DNA of 6,619 bases from an uncultured Bacilli bacterium (lineage in GTDB: Bacteria > Bacillota_I > Bacilli_A > RF39 > UBA660): assembly GCA_947631135.1 (NCBI GenBank), contig CANRKE010000066.1, positions 1-6,619 of the forward strand. The letters are read 5' to 3'. Under the pieces are notes generated by a model. It had not been told where the DNA came from. It worked only from the letters and a program-made list of their open reading frames with translations, and did not search any database. How positions within the stretch are numbered: position 1 is the stretch's first letter; the number at the start of each line of letters is the position of its first letter. The position numbers were made by a program, and so were the translations under genes. This document shows, piece by piece, positions 1 through 6,072 of the stretch.

Positions 1-85
1 CACACTTCTTCCCTTGTCAACTCTTTTTTTTCCTTTTTTTTATTTTTTTTCCCTTTTTCACCTTTTTTGACAATTTTTTTGCAAT
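1..85. other. Edge region without a supportable gene; A-rich on the minus strand
   Basis: Read on the minus strand, this stretch downstream of the ysxE-like stop is almost pure purine, with runs of 7 to 9 A broken by G. It contains one Shine-Dalgarno-like AGGTGA (63-58), but no ATG, GTG or TTG sits at a proper distance from it. One frame stays open to the window edge and reads as a lysine/glutamate-rich segment ending KELTREEV. That frame has only a TTG (20-18) or non-standard codons as possible starts. It may be the beginning of the next gene; in B. subtilis valS follows ysxE, but too little is visible to say that here. I see no convincing terminator hairpin. Confidence 0.3.
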
Positions 86-982
86 TTATTGTTTACTATA
101 TTCATTTATTATACTTTCAGCCTTATATAAATAATCTAACATCTCTCTAATCTTTTGACATGTTTTCATCTCATCTTTTTCGTATTCTACCTTTTCTGGA
201 ATTGATATTAATACATATAATAAATTTTCTTCTTCCTCTAATAATGGATATTTATCTATATAATTTTTATATAGTTCATTAAAATCAAATTCTAAACAAT
301 GTTTTTTAAAAAAATGATAAAAATCATATATAGGAATACCAATTTTTGATTTTTCCCAACTTATAAGATATGGTGATTTATCTCTTAAAAGATGATCTAT
401 TTCTAAATTATTATGTAGTGTGACTACTCTCTGTTTCTTTTTATCTTTAGTTATTTCCAAAAGATAATCTAATTTATTATTGCAATATAATATTGCAGAA
501 TATATTTTTGATATATTTCTAGAAAGAAGATATTCTTTAGGACTCATATATACACTTTTTTCAGCAATTAAAACTAGATCATTATAATAGTTATATATAT
601 AATCTAATTGTTGCTTTATATCTTCATATATTTTTTTATATTCATCATAAGTTATTTCTTTATAATAGGTTGTTTTATTATGTAATAAACTAGTTAAATA
701 TATTATATCTAATGCTTTTTGTTCTTTTGGTGTATCAATATCTTCTATATAATTATATATTGAATATTCACTTCTTTCATCATTATCTATTACTTTAGGA
801 AAATATTCAAAATTTCTAGAAATTAAATAGTCTTGTAACTTTTTAATATTGTTATTTTTATTCTTTTTCTTAAATACATAATTACCCTTTTCTGTATTTA
901 TTATTAGTGCATTTTTTTTAATAGTAAACTTTTTGGGGACTAAATCATATTGCAATAATAAATTTTTAAATTCATTCATCAT
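86..982 (-). CDS. ysxE: YsxE/CotS-like spore coat protein, kinase fold with degenerate catalytic site
   Basis: 298 aa; B. subtilis YsxE is somewhat longer. The protein looks like a CotS/YsxE-type relative of aminoglycoside phosphotransferases. An N-lobe segment carries YVFKKK (35-40), where the ATP-binding lysine would lie. YNYIED (76-81) fits the hinge. The catalytic loop is at 189-198 and the following strand is LISWEKSK (206-213). Where active members have HGD...N and a DFD-type metal site, this one has His190-Asn-Asn and Ser-Trp-Glu, so catalysis looks unlikely. No signal peptide or membrane segment is seen. The gene begins 2 nt after the spoVID-like stop, has no Shine-Dalgarno of its own and has tandem ATGs (982, 979), so translation is probably coupled. 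The spoVID-ysxE order matches B. subtilis. By analogy it would act in the mother cell on the coat. The coding region is certain; the family name rests on weak identity plus context. Confidence 0.78.
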   Translation of the reverse strand: MMNEFKNLLLQYDLVPKKFTIKKNALIINTEKGNYVFKKKNKNNNIKKLQDYLISRNFEYFPKVIDNDERSEYSIYNYIEDIDTPKEQKALDIIYLTSLLHNKTTYYKEITYDEYKKIYEDIKQQLDYIYNYYNDLVLIAEKSVYMSPKEYLLSRNISKIYSAILYCNNKLDYLLEITKDKKKQRVVTLHNNLEIDHLLRDKSPYLISWEKSKIGIPIYDFYHFFKKHCLEFDFNELYKNYIDKYPLLEEEENLLYVLISIPEKVEYEKDEMKTCQKIREMLDYLYKAESIINEYSKQ

Positions 983-984
983 AA

Positions 985-1743
985 CTAATTTACATTAGGA
1001 ATTATAATTTTATCCCCAATTTTAACATTACTTAAATTATTATATTCTTCTAATTGTTCTTTAGAAACATTATATGTTGAAATAATTTTTTCTATAGTAT
1101 CTTCTTCTCTCATTATATATACATGATATGTCTTAAATGTTTCTTCACTGTTGATATTACTAAATATACTATCCATTATAGTATTGTCTACTTCATTACT
1201 TTCTTCTTTTACTTCTTCTATAATTTCTTGTTTATTATCTATTATTACATTATCAATTTCTTTATTATTCATATCTATTCTATCCTCTTTCACAATTTCT
1301 TCAACTACTATTTCATCTTGTTCTTCTATTTCAGGTAATTCTTCATCATCCAAATCTAGAATTGTTCTTTCTTCATCATCATCTTCACTTACTTCATCAA
1401 TAATATTTTCTTCTTCTTCCTTAACTTTTAAATTATCAAGTAAAATTGCAATATTTACTCTTAATATTTCATTATTAATTATTTCATAGTAAAAATCATC
1501 GATATCAACTTTTACTTCATTCATATCATATTTACTATCAATATCTAATTCAAATGGTAAAGTATAACTAAAGTTTTCTTTATTGATACTTGCCTCAGTC
1601 ATCTTATAATCTCCACTAATCACAAATTCTAAAAATATTGATTCATTTTTAATTTCAACTTTATGTTCTAATGAAATACTAGTAATATCAGACACTCTTG
1701 TTTTAAAAATAATGTCTTTTTTAAAAGGTATTATTTTATTCAT
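985..1743 (-). CDS. spoVID: SpoVID-like spore coat encasement protein with C-terminal LysM domain
   Basis: 252 aa, less than half the length of B. subtilis SpoVID (575 aa). Three parts are visible. Residues 3-105 are beta-rich, starting IPFKKDIIFKTRV and including LPFELDI, and resemble the N-terminal domain of SpoVID/SPOCS coat proteins. Residues 107-200 form a strongly acidic, low-complexity linker. Residues 205-250 are a LysM module: TYHV start, DTIEKI helix, ISTYNVSKEQL, NNLSNVKIGDKIIIP end. In B. subtilis SpoVID drives coat layers around the forespore together with SpoIVA and SafA, and its LysM binds the lipid II precursor. That role is inferred here from architecture and from the ysxE-like gene 2 nt downstream. 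The start is well supported by GAGGTGA (1754-1748), 4 nt before the ATG. It lies 45 nt after ylmC, probably in the same transcript. Confidence 0.8.
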   Translation of the reverse strand: MNKIIPFKKDIIFKTRVSDITSISLEHKVEIKNESIFLEFVISGDYKMTEASINKENFSYTLPFELDIDSKYDMNEVKVDIDDFYYEIINNEILRVNIAILLDNLKVKEEEENIIDEVSEDDDEERTILDLDDEELPEIEEQDEIVVEEIVKEDRIDMNNKEIDNVIIDNKQEIIEEVKEESNEVDNTIMDSIFSNINSEETFKTYHVYIMREEDTIEKIISTYNVSKEQLEEYNNLSNVKIGDKIIIPNVN

Positions 1744-1788
1744 ATTTTCACCTCAATATATTATATTTTAGTTTTATAAATATATTCT

Positions 1789-2040
1789 TTATTTTTTATT
1801 TTCTTCAATAAATTCGTCATGACTATTAACTAATATTACATCTTCTCCTATTTTTTTAATCATATTCCATCCAACCAAAATATTATCATTTCTTCTAAAT
1901 ATATTAAAAAATCCTTTTTTTAATTCAACTACTAAATTTACTATCTTATTATCGTTTATTTCAACATCAATAATTTTACCTAATTTTTTTCCATCCGTTA
2001 AGTTAATTATCTCCTTTGTTTGCAAATCAGATAAATGCAT
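1789..2040 (-). CDS. ylmC: YlmC/YmxH family sporulation protein, PRC-barrel
   Basis: 83 aa, the usual size for this family (about 80-90 aa). The N-terminus MHLSDLQTKEIINLTDGKKLGKIIDVEI has the family pattern (SELQ.K.VVN...GK.LG...D.EI). FFNIFRRNDNILVGW (44-58) and IKKIGEDVILV (61-71) match the second half of the PRC-barrel. No signal peptide or membrane segment; a small soluble beta-barrel is expected. YlmC and YmxH are conserved in endospore formers and expressed in sporulation, but their molecular role is not established. The start is fixed by AGGTGA (2051-2046), 5 nt before the ATG. The spoVID-like and ysxE-like genes follow, so this is probably the second or first gene of a coat-related transcript. 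The symbol could equally be ymxH. Confidence 0.88.
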   Translation of the reverse strand: MHLSDLQTKEIINLTDGKKLGKIIDVEINDNKIVNLVVELKKGFFNIFRRNDNILVGWNMIKKIGEDVILVNSHDEFIEENKK

Positions 2041-2061
2041 TTACATCACCTATTAAAACTT

Positions 2062-2089
2062 ATTATATATTTTTAAATTTATTCTACAA
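2062..2089 (-). promoter_or_regulatory. Possible promoter for ylmC: TTGTAG-16-TATAAT
   Basis: The gap between the 90-aa gene and ylmC contains a perfect TATAAT (2067-2062). It lies 16 nt after TTGTAG (2089-2084), which matches the vegetative -35 consensus at only three positions and overlaps the upstream stop codon. The predicted start would leave a leader of roughly 15 nt, just enough to hold AGGTGA. In sequence this AT-rich a TATAAT occurs often by chance, so co-transcription with the upstream gene is just as likely. Confidence 0.25.
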
Positions 2090-2356
2090 TGACTTAATGT
2101 TTTTATTATTTTTTAATATATAAATATCTTCTAAAACCTGTTCATATTCTTCAATATTATCAGGATATAAATAATCATATACTAATGTATCATAAGGTAA
2201 TACATAACATAAGTTTTGATTAGATTTTATATTTTTATCATGCCAATTAACGCATACAAATTTATAATATTTATCATCTATTTTTTTTAACTCTCTTATT
2301 GGTAAACATAGCTTGTCTTCAATATTATAAAGCATTATAATTTTTCTATCTTTCAT
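2084..2356 (-). CDS. Hypothetical protein of 90 aa, family not recognised
   Basis: I do not recognise this protein. It is small, soluble and lysine/tyrosine/aspartate-rich, with no signal peptide and no membrane segment. The first half (IIMLYNIEDKLCLPIRELKKI) looks like short beta strands. A central WHDKN segment follows at about 38-42, then CYVLPYDTLVYDYLYP (50-65), and the C-terminus is helical. The two cysteines are not arranged as a metal site. That it is a real gene is supported by a strong Shine-Dalgarno, AGGTGA (2367-2362), with a standard gap to the ATG, by codon use like its neighbours, and by a tight fit between a terminator upstream and ylmC 43 nt downstream. Its position as probable first gene of the ylmC-spoVID-ysxE group suggests, but does not show, a sporulation role. 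Confidence 0.72.
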   Translation of the reverse strand: MKDRKIIMLYNIEDKLCLPIRELKKIDDKYYKFVCVNWHDKNIKSNQNLCYVLPYDTLVYDYLYPDNIEEYEQVLEDIYILKNNKNIKSL

Positions 2357-2400
2357 AACATCACCTATATTAATTTATTCATAATAATAAAAATAGGTAC

Positions 2401-2432
2401 AAAAAAAGAACGATATTATTAAATATCATCCC
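2401..2432 (-). terminator. Rho-independent terminator after the DUF1540 gene
   Basis: On the minus strand GGGATGATATT (2432-2422) pairs with AATATCGTTCT (2417-2407) around a TAAT loop. This gives 10-11 pairs, three or four of them G-T wobbles, followed directly by a run of seven T (2407-2401). It starts 1 nt after the stop codon of the 52-aa gene. It is the clearest transcription end in the window and separates the 374-aa/DUF1540 unit from the ylmC-spoVID-ysxE group. Confidence 0.82.
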
Positions 2433-2433
2433 A

Positions 2434-2592
2434 TTATTTTTCTTTATAACTTGCACATATTGTATCATCTTTTTCTTTAGCTTCTTCACAATTACATGAT
2501 ACTTTAATCTTATTTAATTTACACATATCATTATCACTATCAAGATGTTTACAAGTTTTAACATCACATTCTATTTTTTGATCTTTTTTCAT
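2434..2592 (-). CDS. DUF1540 small cysteine-rich protein, 52 aa
   Basis: A 52-residue protein with six cysteines (9, 14, 24, 33, 35, 46). The pattern IECDVKTCKHLD...MCKLNKIKVSC...DTICASYK is that of the DUF1540 domain, a short Cys-rich module that probably binds metal. Here it fills the whole protein; some members carry two copies. The function of the family is unknown. Many endospore formers have it, and a spore link would fit this neighbourhood, though that is inference. The start is set by GGAGG (2603-2599), 6 nt before the ATG. An ATG 5 nt upstream meets a stop after two codons. The gene follows the 374-aa gene by 45 nt and ends 1 nt before a strong terminator, so it is the last gene of that unit. 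Confidence 0.86.
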   Translation of the reverse strand: MKKDQKIECDVKTCKHLDSDNDMCKLNKIKVSCNCEEAKEKDDTICASYKEK

Positions 2593-2608
2593 AACATACC
2601 TCCATTTA

Positions 2609-2638
2609 TATTATGGAAATATATTTGAATATTATTCT
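2609..2638 (-). promoter_or_regulatory. Possible forespore (SigG-type) promoter before the DUF1540 gene
   Basis: AGAATA (2638-2633), a 17-nt spacer and CATAATA (2615-2609) match the B. subtilis sigma-G consensus (TGAATA, CATACTA, spacer 17-18) at 5 of 6 and 6 of 7 positions. Against it, the transcript would start at about 2602, inside GGAGG, leaving almost no leader. The -35 element also overlaps the upstream stop codon, and the region is very AT-rich. It could be a real forespore promoter with a slightly upstream start, or chance. Confidence 0.27.
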
Positions 2639-3762
2639 TATTTTTTATCTTTACTTTCAAGTTCTGGTAGTATGATGTATGGGTCATCTATTGTTCCATC
2701 CCCACCTTTATATATTGTATCATTTGATAGATAGAATATTGGTCTCATCATCGCACGAGAACTACAAGAACTTACTATAATATTACCAGTATAAGATATT
2801 TGATATGCTTGATAAGTATTACTTGAATTAGGAGTAATTGTCCACCAATTTGATGTATCTTCAAATTTTGATAAATAATTATAATTTTGACATTCAAAAT
2901 CTTTAGAACTTTTACACTCAGGATCAATACTAGCATTAATATATTCAGATAGTGTTATTAAAGTTGCATATTGGTTATCCAATACATCATTACAAGCTTT
3001 ATCCATACTATTATCCTCATCTGTTTCACTTTTTGGTGAAATACAAGCATTAATTTTAACTAATTTTGCTTTAAAATCTGTTGGAAATATTTCTTCATTT
3101 TCTATAAATTCATTTAAATTGTCCAATAATCTACTTATTTTATAATCATTTTTCCCATTGTTATTATTTTTCTCAGAATTATATCTATCATCATATGCAC
3201 TTCTTTCAGACTCTGATGCATATAAAATTTTTATATTACCATCTTTATTTATTCCCATTATTCTATATAAAGATTTTCCTACTTTTAAATAGTTATTCTC
3301 TACTTCTCCTCTAAATATATATTCATCATTTTGAACATATAATCCTTTGCCAGACACAACTGTTTCATTATCATCCAATATTTTATCATATAATTCAATT
3401 GTTCTATAGTCGTTTCCACAATTTATGTGAGCAATATATGAATAATTATTATTAACATTTTTAACTGTTACATCCCCATTACATTTATTTCCATTTTCAA
3501 CTAATTCTTCAAGTGGTTTAATATATTCTTTACTAACTAATTGTTTAATTGTTATTGATATTTCATCACCATCTTGTTTTGGTAACATTTTTTTGTTAGC
3601 TTTATAATAGTTTTTAGCTGCACTAACAAGTTTATTTTCTAATGCCTCATAACTTAATTTTTTTGGACTTGATAAAATTATAGATGAAACTACTATTACA
3701 ATTATAATTACTACTATTAATAACAAGGATACTAATAATATTCTTTTTTTATTTCTAAACAC
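2638..3762 (-). CDS. Membrane-anchored protein with pilin-like ectodomain and DUF6273-like C-terminus
   Basis: 374 aa from a GTG start. After a basic MFRNKKR comes one long hydrophobic segment (8-31), best read as an uncleaved anchor with the rest outside the cell. Residues 38-120 resemble pseudopilin ectodomains seen in AT-rich Firmicutes: SAAKNYYKANKKMLP, a LVSKEYIKPL segment, and a cysteine pair (94, 115) likely to form a disulfide. The prepilin-peptidase GF...E site is absent. From about 155 it follows the DUF6273-like plan: GNIKILYAS, DRYNSEK, WWTITP (306-311), then RPIFYLSND and GGDGTIDDPYII (353-364). The function is unknown; a cell-surface or forespore-membrane role is a guess. AGGAGGAG lies 7 nt before GTG. 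An overlapping ATG 2 nt earlier is out of frame and stops after 10 codons unless the ribosome slips. Codon use matches its neighbours. Confidence 0.85.
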   Translation of the reverse strand: MFRNKKRILLVSLLLIVVIIIVIVVSSIILSSPKKLSYEALENKLVSAAKNYYKANKKMLPKQDGDEISITIKQLVSKEYIKPLEELVENGNKCNGDVTVKNVNNNYSYIAHINCGNDYRTIELYDKILDDNETVVSGKGLYVQNDEYIFRGEVENNYLKVGKSLYRIMGINKDGNIKILYASESERSAYDDRYNSEKNNNNGKNDYKISRLLDNLNEFIENEEIFPTDFKAKLVKINACISPKSETDEDNSMDKACNDVLDNQYATLITLSEYINASIDPECKSSKDFECQNYNYLSKFEDTSNWWTITPNSSNTYQAYQISYTGNIIVSSCSSRAMMRPIFYLSNDTIYKGGDGTIDDPYIILPELESKDKK

Positions 3763-3776
3763 ATTTACTCCTCCTC
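3744..3776 (-). promoter_or_regulatory. Start region with overlapping ATG/GTG and A-AAA-AAA slip site
   Basis: A strong AGGAGGAG-type Shine-Dalgarno (about 3776-3768) is followed by ATGTG. The ATG (3764) opens a 10-codon frame ending in TAG (3734-3732). The GTG (3762) opens the 374-codon gene. In the ATG frame a perfect A-AAA-AAA heptamer (3750-3744) sits at codons 5-7. A -1 slip there would join MCLEIKK to the main frame at RILLV. Confidence 0.5.
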
Positions 3777-3791
3777 ATATAAACTAACAAT

Positions 3792-3820
3792 AGTATATCA
3801 AAAAATAAATATGTTTTCTA
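3792..3820 (-). promoter_or_regulatory. Possible promoter for the 374-aa gene: TAGAAA-17-TATACT
   Basis: TAGAAA (3820-3815) and TATACT (3797-3792) are 17 nt apart and match the vegetative consensus at 4 of 6 and 5 of 6 positions. Transcription would begin near 3785, leaving a leader of about 20 nt that contains the AGGAGGAG ribosome site. This spacing is normal, which makes it the most credible promoter in the window. The -10 could also be read as a sigma-F/G type TATACTA, but no matching -35 is present. There is no clear terminator after spmB, so some transcription may also come from the spm operon. Confidence 0.42.
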
Positions 3821-3842
3821 TATATTTTTATAAAAAAATAAT

Positions 3843-4364
3843 TTATTTGCCAAATATTAATGAAACTATTATAATACTAGCTATTATACCAGCTAAATCA
3901 GCAATTAGTCCAGCTTTAAGTGCATACTTCGTTTTTTTAATTCCTACACTACCAAAATATAGTGTTAATATGTATATAGTTGTATCTGTACTTCCTTGCA
4001 TTGTTGATGCTACTCTACCTATGAATGAATCCGGTCCATAATTAGAGAGTATCATGTTTAACATAGATATTGCTCCATTACCTGATATTGGTCTTAATAT
4101 TGCAAGTGGAAAAACTTCTTTTGGAAATCTAATAAATTCAAATATTGGAGATAATAATTTAAAGATTAAATCAAGTAATCCACTTTTTAATAATATATTA
4201 GTACCAAGTATCATACCTAAAATATAAGGAAATATTGATATGCCTATTTGTACCCCTTCTTTTGCTCCATCTACAAATTCATCATATACATCTACTTTTT
4301 TTATTATTCCATATATAATTATAAATAATACTAATAAGGGTAAAATAATGTCAGCTAATTTCAT
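3843..4364 (-). CDS. spmB: Spore maturation protein SpmB
   Basis: 173 aa; B. subtilis SpmB is about 178. It is an integral membrane protein of the nucleoside-recognition/Gate type. Hydrophobic segments lie at about 5-22, 38-59, 84-105, 128-142 and 150-171. The family signature is almost unbroken: LRPISGNGAISMLN (90-103), then GPDSFIGRVASTMQGSTDTT (110-129), then YFGSVGIKK and LKAGLIADL. With SpmA it is needed for spore core dehydration and heat resistance in B. subtilis and Clostridium perfringens; the transported substrate is not known. I start it at the ATG at 4364, 4 nt after the spmA stop. AAGTGA/AGGAAAG lies in the last codons of spmA. An in-frame TTG 51 nt upstream would put a non-conserved tail inside spmA. 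It is the last gene of the dacB-spmA-spmB operon. Confidence 0.96.
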   Translation of the reverse strand: MKLADIILPLLVLFIIIYGIIKKVDVYDEFVDGAKEGVQIGISIFPYILGMILGTNILLKSGLLDLIFKLLSPIFEFIRFPKEVFPLAILRPISGNGAISMLNMILSNYGPDSFIGRVASTMQGSTDTTIYILTLYFGSVGIKKTKYALKAGLIADLAGIIASIIIVSLIFGK

Positions 4365-4368
4365 ATTT

Positions 4369-4947
4369 TCACTTTCCTTTTTTTCTAAAATAATAATCTG
4401 CAAGTAATCCAACAATAGTTGATATTAATGTTGCTATTATACTTGTTATTACTATTTCTGTAGGATTTGAACTACCATGTAACATTCTAAGTGATATTAC
4501 TGTTGTTGGAATAATTGTTAATCCACTTGTATTCATTACTAAAAATGTAATCATACTTGATGATGCTTCTTTTTTATTTTTATTTAATTTTTGTAATTCA
4601 CTCATAGCTTTAAGTCCTAATGGTGTAGCTGCAGAACCAAGTCCAAACATATTAACTGCAATATTGCTAGCAATATACCCAAGTGCTGGATGTGATGGAG
4701 GTATATCTTTAAATATTTTTGATAATAATGGAGAGATTAATTTAGAAAATTTATCTAGAAGTCCACTCTTTTTTGCAATAGTAACTATTCCAGTCCATAA
4801 TGAAATCATAGGAAATAATTTAAGTATTAAATCTAATGTTGTTTTACCACACTCTAATATTTCTGTATTAATTACACTAAAATTGTTTGTTATTATTGAA
4901 TATATTATTCCACCAACTATAAAGAATGCCCATATATAATTTATCAT
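4369..4947 (-). CDS. spmA: Spore maturation protein SpmA
   Basis: 192 aa, close to B. subtilis SpmA (196). It is a multi-pass membrane protein of the nucleoside-recognition/Gate family. Hydrophobic stretches lie at about 3-20, 37-57, 88-112, 132-153 and 164-185. The diagnostic block SNIAVNMFGLGSAATPLGLK (94-113) followed by AMSELQKLN, and MITFLVMNTSGLTIIPTTV (132-150), are close to the family consensus. It works with SpmB in forespore or mother-cell membrane to dehydrate the spore core. The ATG overlaps the dacB stop in ATGA, and upstream there is only a weak AGG about 10 nt away, so translation is probably coupled to dacB. spmB follows after 4 nt. Nothing is truncated and codon use is like the neighbours. 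Confidence 0.96.
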   Translation of the reverse strand: MINYIWAFFIVGGIIYSIITNNFSVINTEILECGKTTLDLILKLFPMISLWTGIVTIAKKSGLLDKFSKLISPLLSKIFKDIPPSHPALGYIASNIAVNMFGLGSAATPLGLKAMSELQKLNKNKKEASSSMITFLVMNTSGLTIIPTTVISLRMLHGSSNPTEIVITSIIATLISTIVGLLADYYFRKKGK

Positions 4948-6020
4948 TTAAACCAGCCTAACAATTTTTTAAAAAATCCCTCTTCTTTTTTATCTTTTAT
5001 AACTTTTAAATATATGTTTTCGGTATGTACAACTTTGTTATCAAATAATACATTTACTATTCCAACTATATTATCTTTAATTTTTCTTTTATCTTTTTCT
5101 AATTTTATATCTAATTTTAATTTATTCTTTTCGCTATTTTTAATAGTATAATAATAATCATTTTCTATATATACTTGACCTTTATAATTTTTATCATCTA
5201 TATCAAAATTATCCTTATTCAATACTTTATACTTATTATAATTTTTAAATACATATTCATAAGTATCTTTATGATCATCAAAATCATTACCATCATTAAG
5301 AGTTACTATACTAATATTTAAATTATTTTTACTTGCATTAGTTACTAATGTTCTTCTTGCTTTTTTAGTAAAACCAGTTTTACCCCCAGTTGTATATTTA
5401 TATGTTCTTATTAATTTATTTTTATTATTCCAAACATATGTATTTTTATTTGTAGTTAATTTATATGTTTTTGTACCAACAATTTGTCTATATATATCAT
5501 TTTGTATTGCATAACTTGATAATATTGCCATGTCATTACTTGTAGATATATTTTCACATTCTTCATCTAGTCCATGTGGATTACAAAATTTAGTGTTTTT
5601 CATTCCTATATTTTTAGCTTTATCATTCATTGATTCTACAAATTTATCAATATCTCCACTTACGTATTTAGCTATCATCATTGCTGCGTCATTACCACTT
5701 CTAAGCATTAACCCATAAGTCATATCAAGAAGTGTCATCTCTTCTCCAGGTTTTATATATATACCTGAACCATACCCTTTAAAGACTGTATCATCAACAA
5801 TTACAATATCATTCATTTTTCCAGATTCAATTGCAACAATTGCTGTCATAATCTTAGTGATTGAAGCAATAAGATTTTTATCATCACCATTCTTTTGATA
5901 TAGTATTCTATTAGTATCTGTATCAATGACAGTCATAGCATGTGCATTATCAGAAAACGCAAATACATTATTTGGTATTAATATTAACAATAAAGTAAAA
6001 TAAAACAATATCTTCTTCAT
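4944..6020 (-). CDS. dacB: D-alanyl-D-alanine carboxypeptidase, sporulation type (DacB-like)
   Basis: 358 aa. A signal peptide covers 1-21 (KK, a hydrophobic core, then NVFA). All three active-site motifs of S11/low-molecular-weight PBPs are present: SITK (53-56, nucleophile Ser53), SGN (108-110) and KTG (214-216). A beta-rich C-terminal domain runs from about 245 to 340, and the tail GFFKKLLGWFK looks like an amphipathic membrane anchor. It trims D-Ala from peptidoglycan stem peptides. DacB does this in the spore cortex, lowering cross-linking. The dacB assignment over dacA/dacF rests on the spmA-spmB genes directly downstream, as in B. subtilis. I start at the ATG at 6020 behind AGGTGA (6031-6026). 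A GTG 9 nt earlier lies inside that ribosome site and is rejected. No clear promoter is visible in the 52-nt upstream gap. Confidence 0.92.
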   Translation of the reverse strand: MKKILFYFTLLLILIPNNVFAFSDNAHAMTVIDTDTNRILYQKNGDDKNLIASITKIMTAIVAIESGKMNDIVIVDDTVFKGYGSGIYIKPGEEMTLLDMTYGLMLRSGNDAAMMIAKYVSGDIDKFVESMNDKAKNIGMKNTKFCNPHGLDEECENISTSNDMAILSSYAIQNDIYRQIVGTKTYKLTTNKNTYVWNNKNKLIRTYKYTTGGKTGFTKKARRTLVTNASKNNLNISIVTLNDGNDFDDHKDTYEYVFKNYNKYKVLNKDNFDIDDKNYKGQVYIENDYYYTIKNSEKNKLKLDIKLEKDKRKIKDNIVGIVNVLFDNKVVHTENIYLKVIKDKKEEGFFKKLLGWFK

Positions 6021-6072
6021 ACAATTCACCTATTTAATGTTTATGAAAAATATATTGTTTTATGTATTTTAA

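Noticed and set aside
1123..1489. Two open frames on the plus strand, one serine-rich and one rich in Phe/Tyr/Ile
   Set aside because: They are mirror images of the acidic linker and N-terminal part of the spoVID-like gene; no ribosome site precedes them and the composition is an artefact of Glu/Asp/Asn codons read backwards.
1760..1787. SigE-like GAATAT-14-AATATAAT upstream of the spoVID-like gene
   Set aside because: The expected transcript start would fall in the ribosome site GAGGTGA, and matches of this quality are frequent at this AT content; co-transcription with ylmC explains expression.
3801..3845. A/T-only inverted repeat just after spmB as a terminator
   Set aside because: AAATAA/TTATTT leaves no proper loop and has no G-C pairs, so a stable hairpin is unlikely.
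3811..4041. Plus-strand open frame of 76 codons opposite spmB
   Set aside because: It lies mostly over the highly conserved spmB coding strand, has no ribosome site and resembles no family.
4365..4415. Longer SpmB with 17 extra N-terminal residues from a TTG
   Set aside because: The extension overlaps spmA, is not like SpmB N-termini, and the ATG at 4364 has a ribosome site and fits family length.
4664..4939. Plus-strand open frame of 91 codons opposite spmA
   Set aside because: It is a shadow of spmA, whose identity is certain; no independent start signal.
5530..5718. Plus-strand open frame of 62 codons opposite dacB
   Set aside because: It is a shadow of the dacB active-site region.
6032..6072. 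CATAAACA in the gap before dacB as a SigE -10
   Set aside because: It has only partial match, no -35 at the right distance, and lies too close to AGGTGA to leave a leader.
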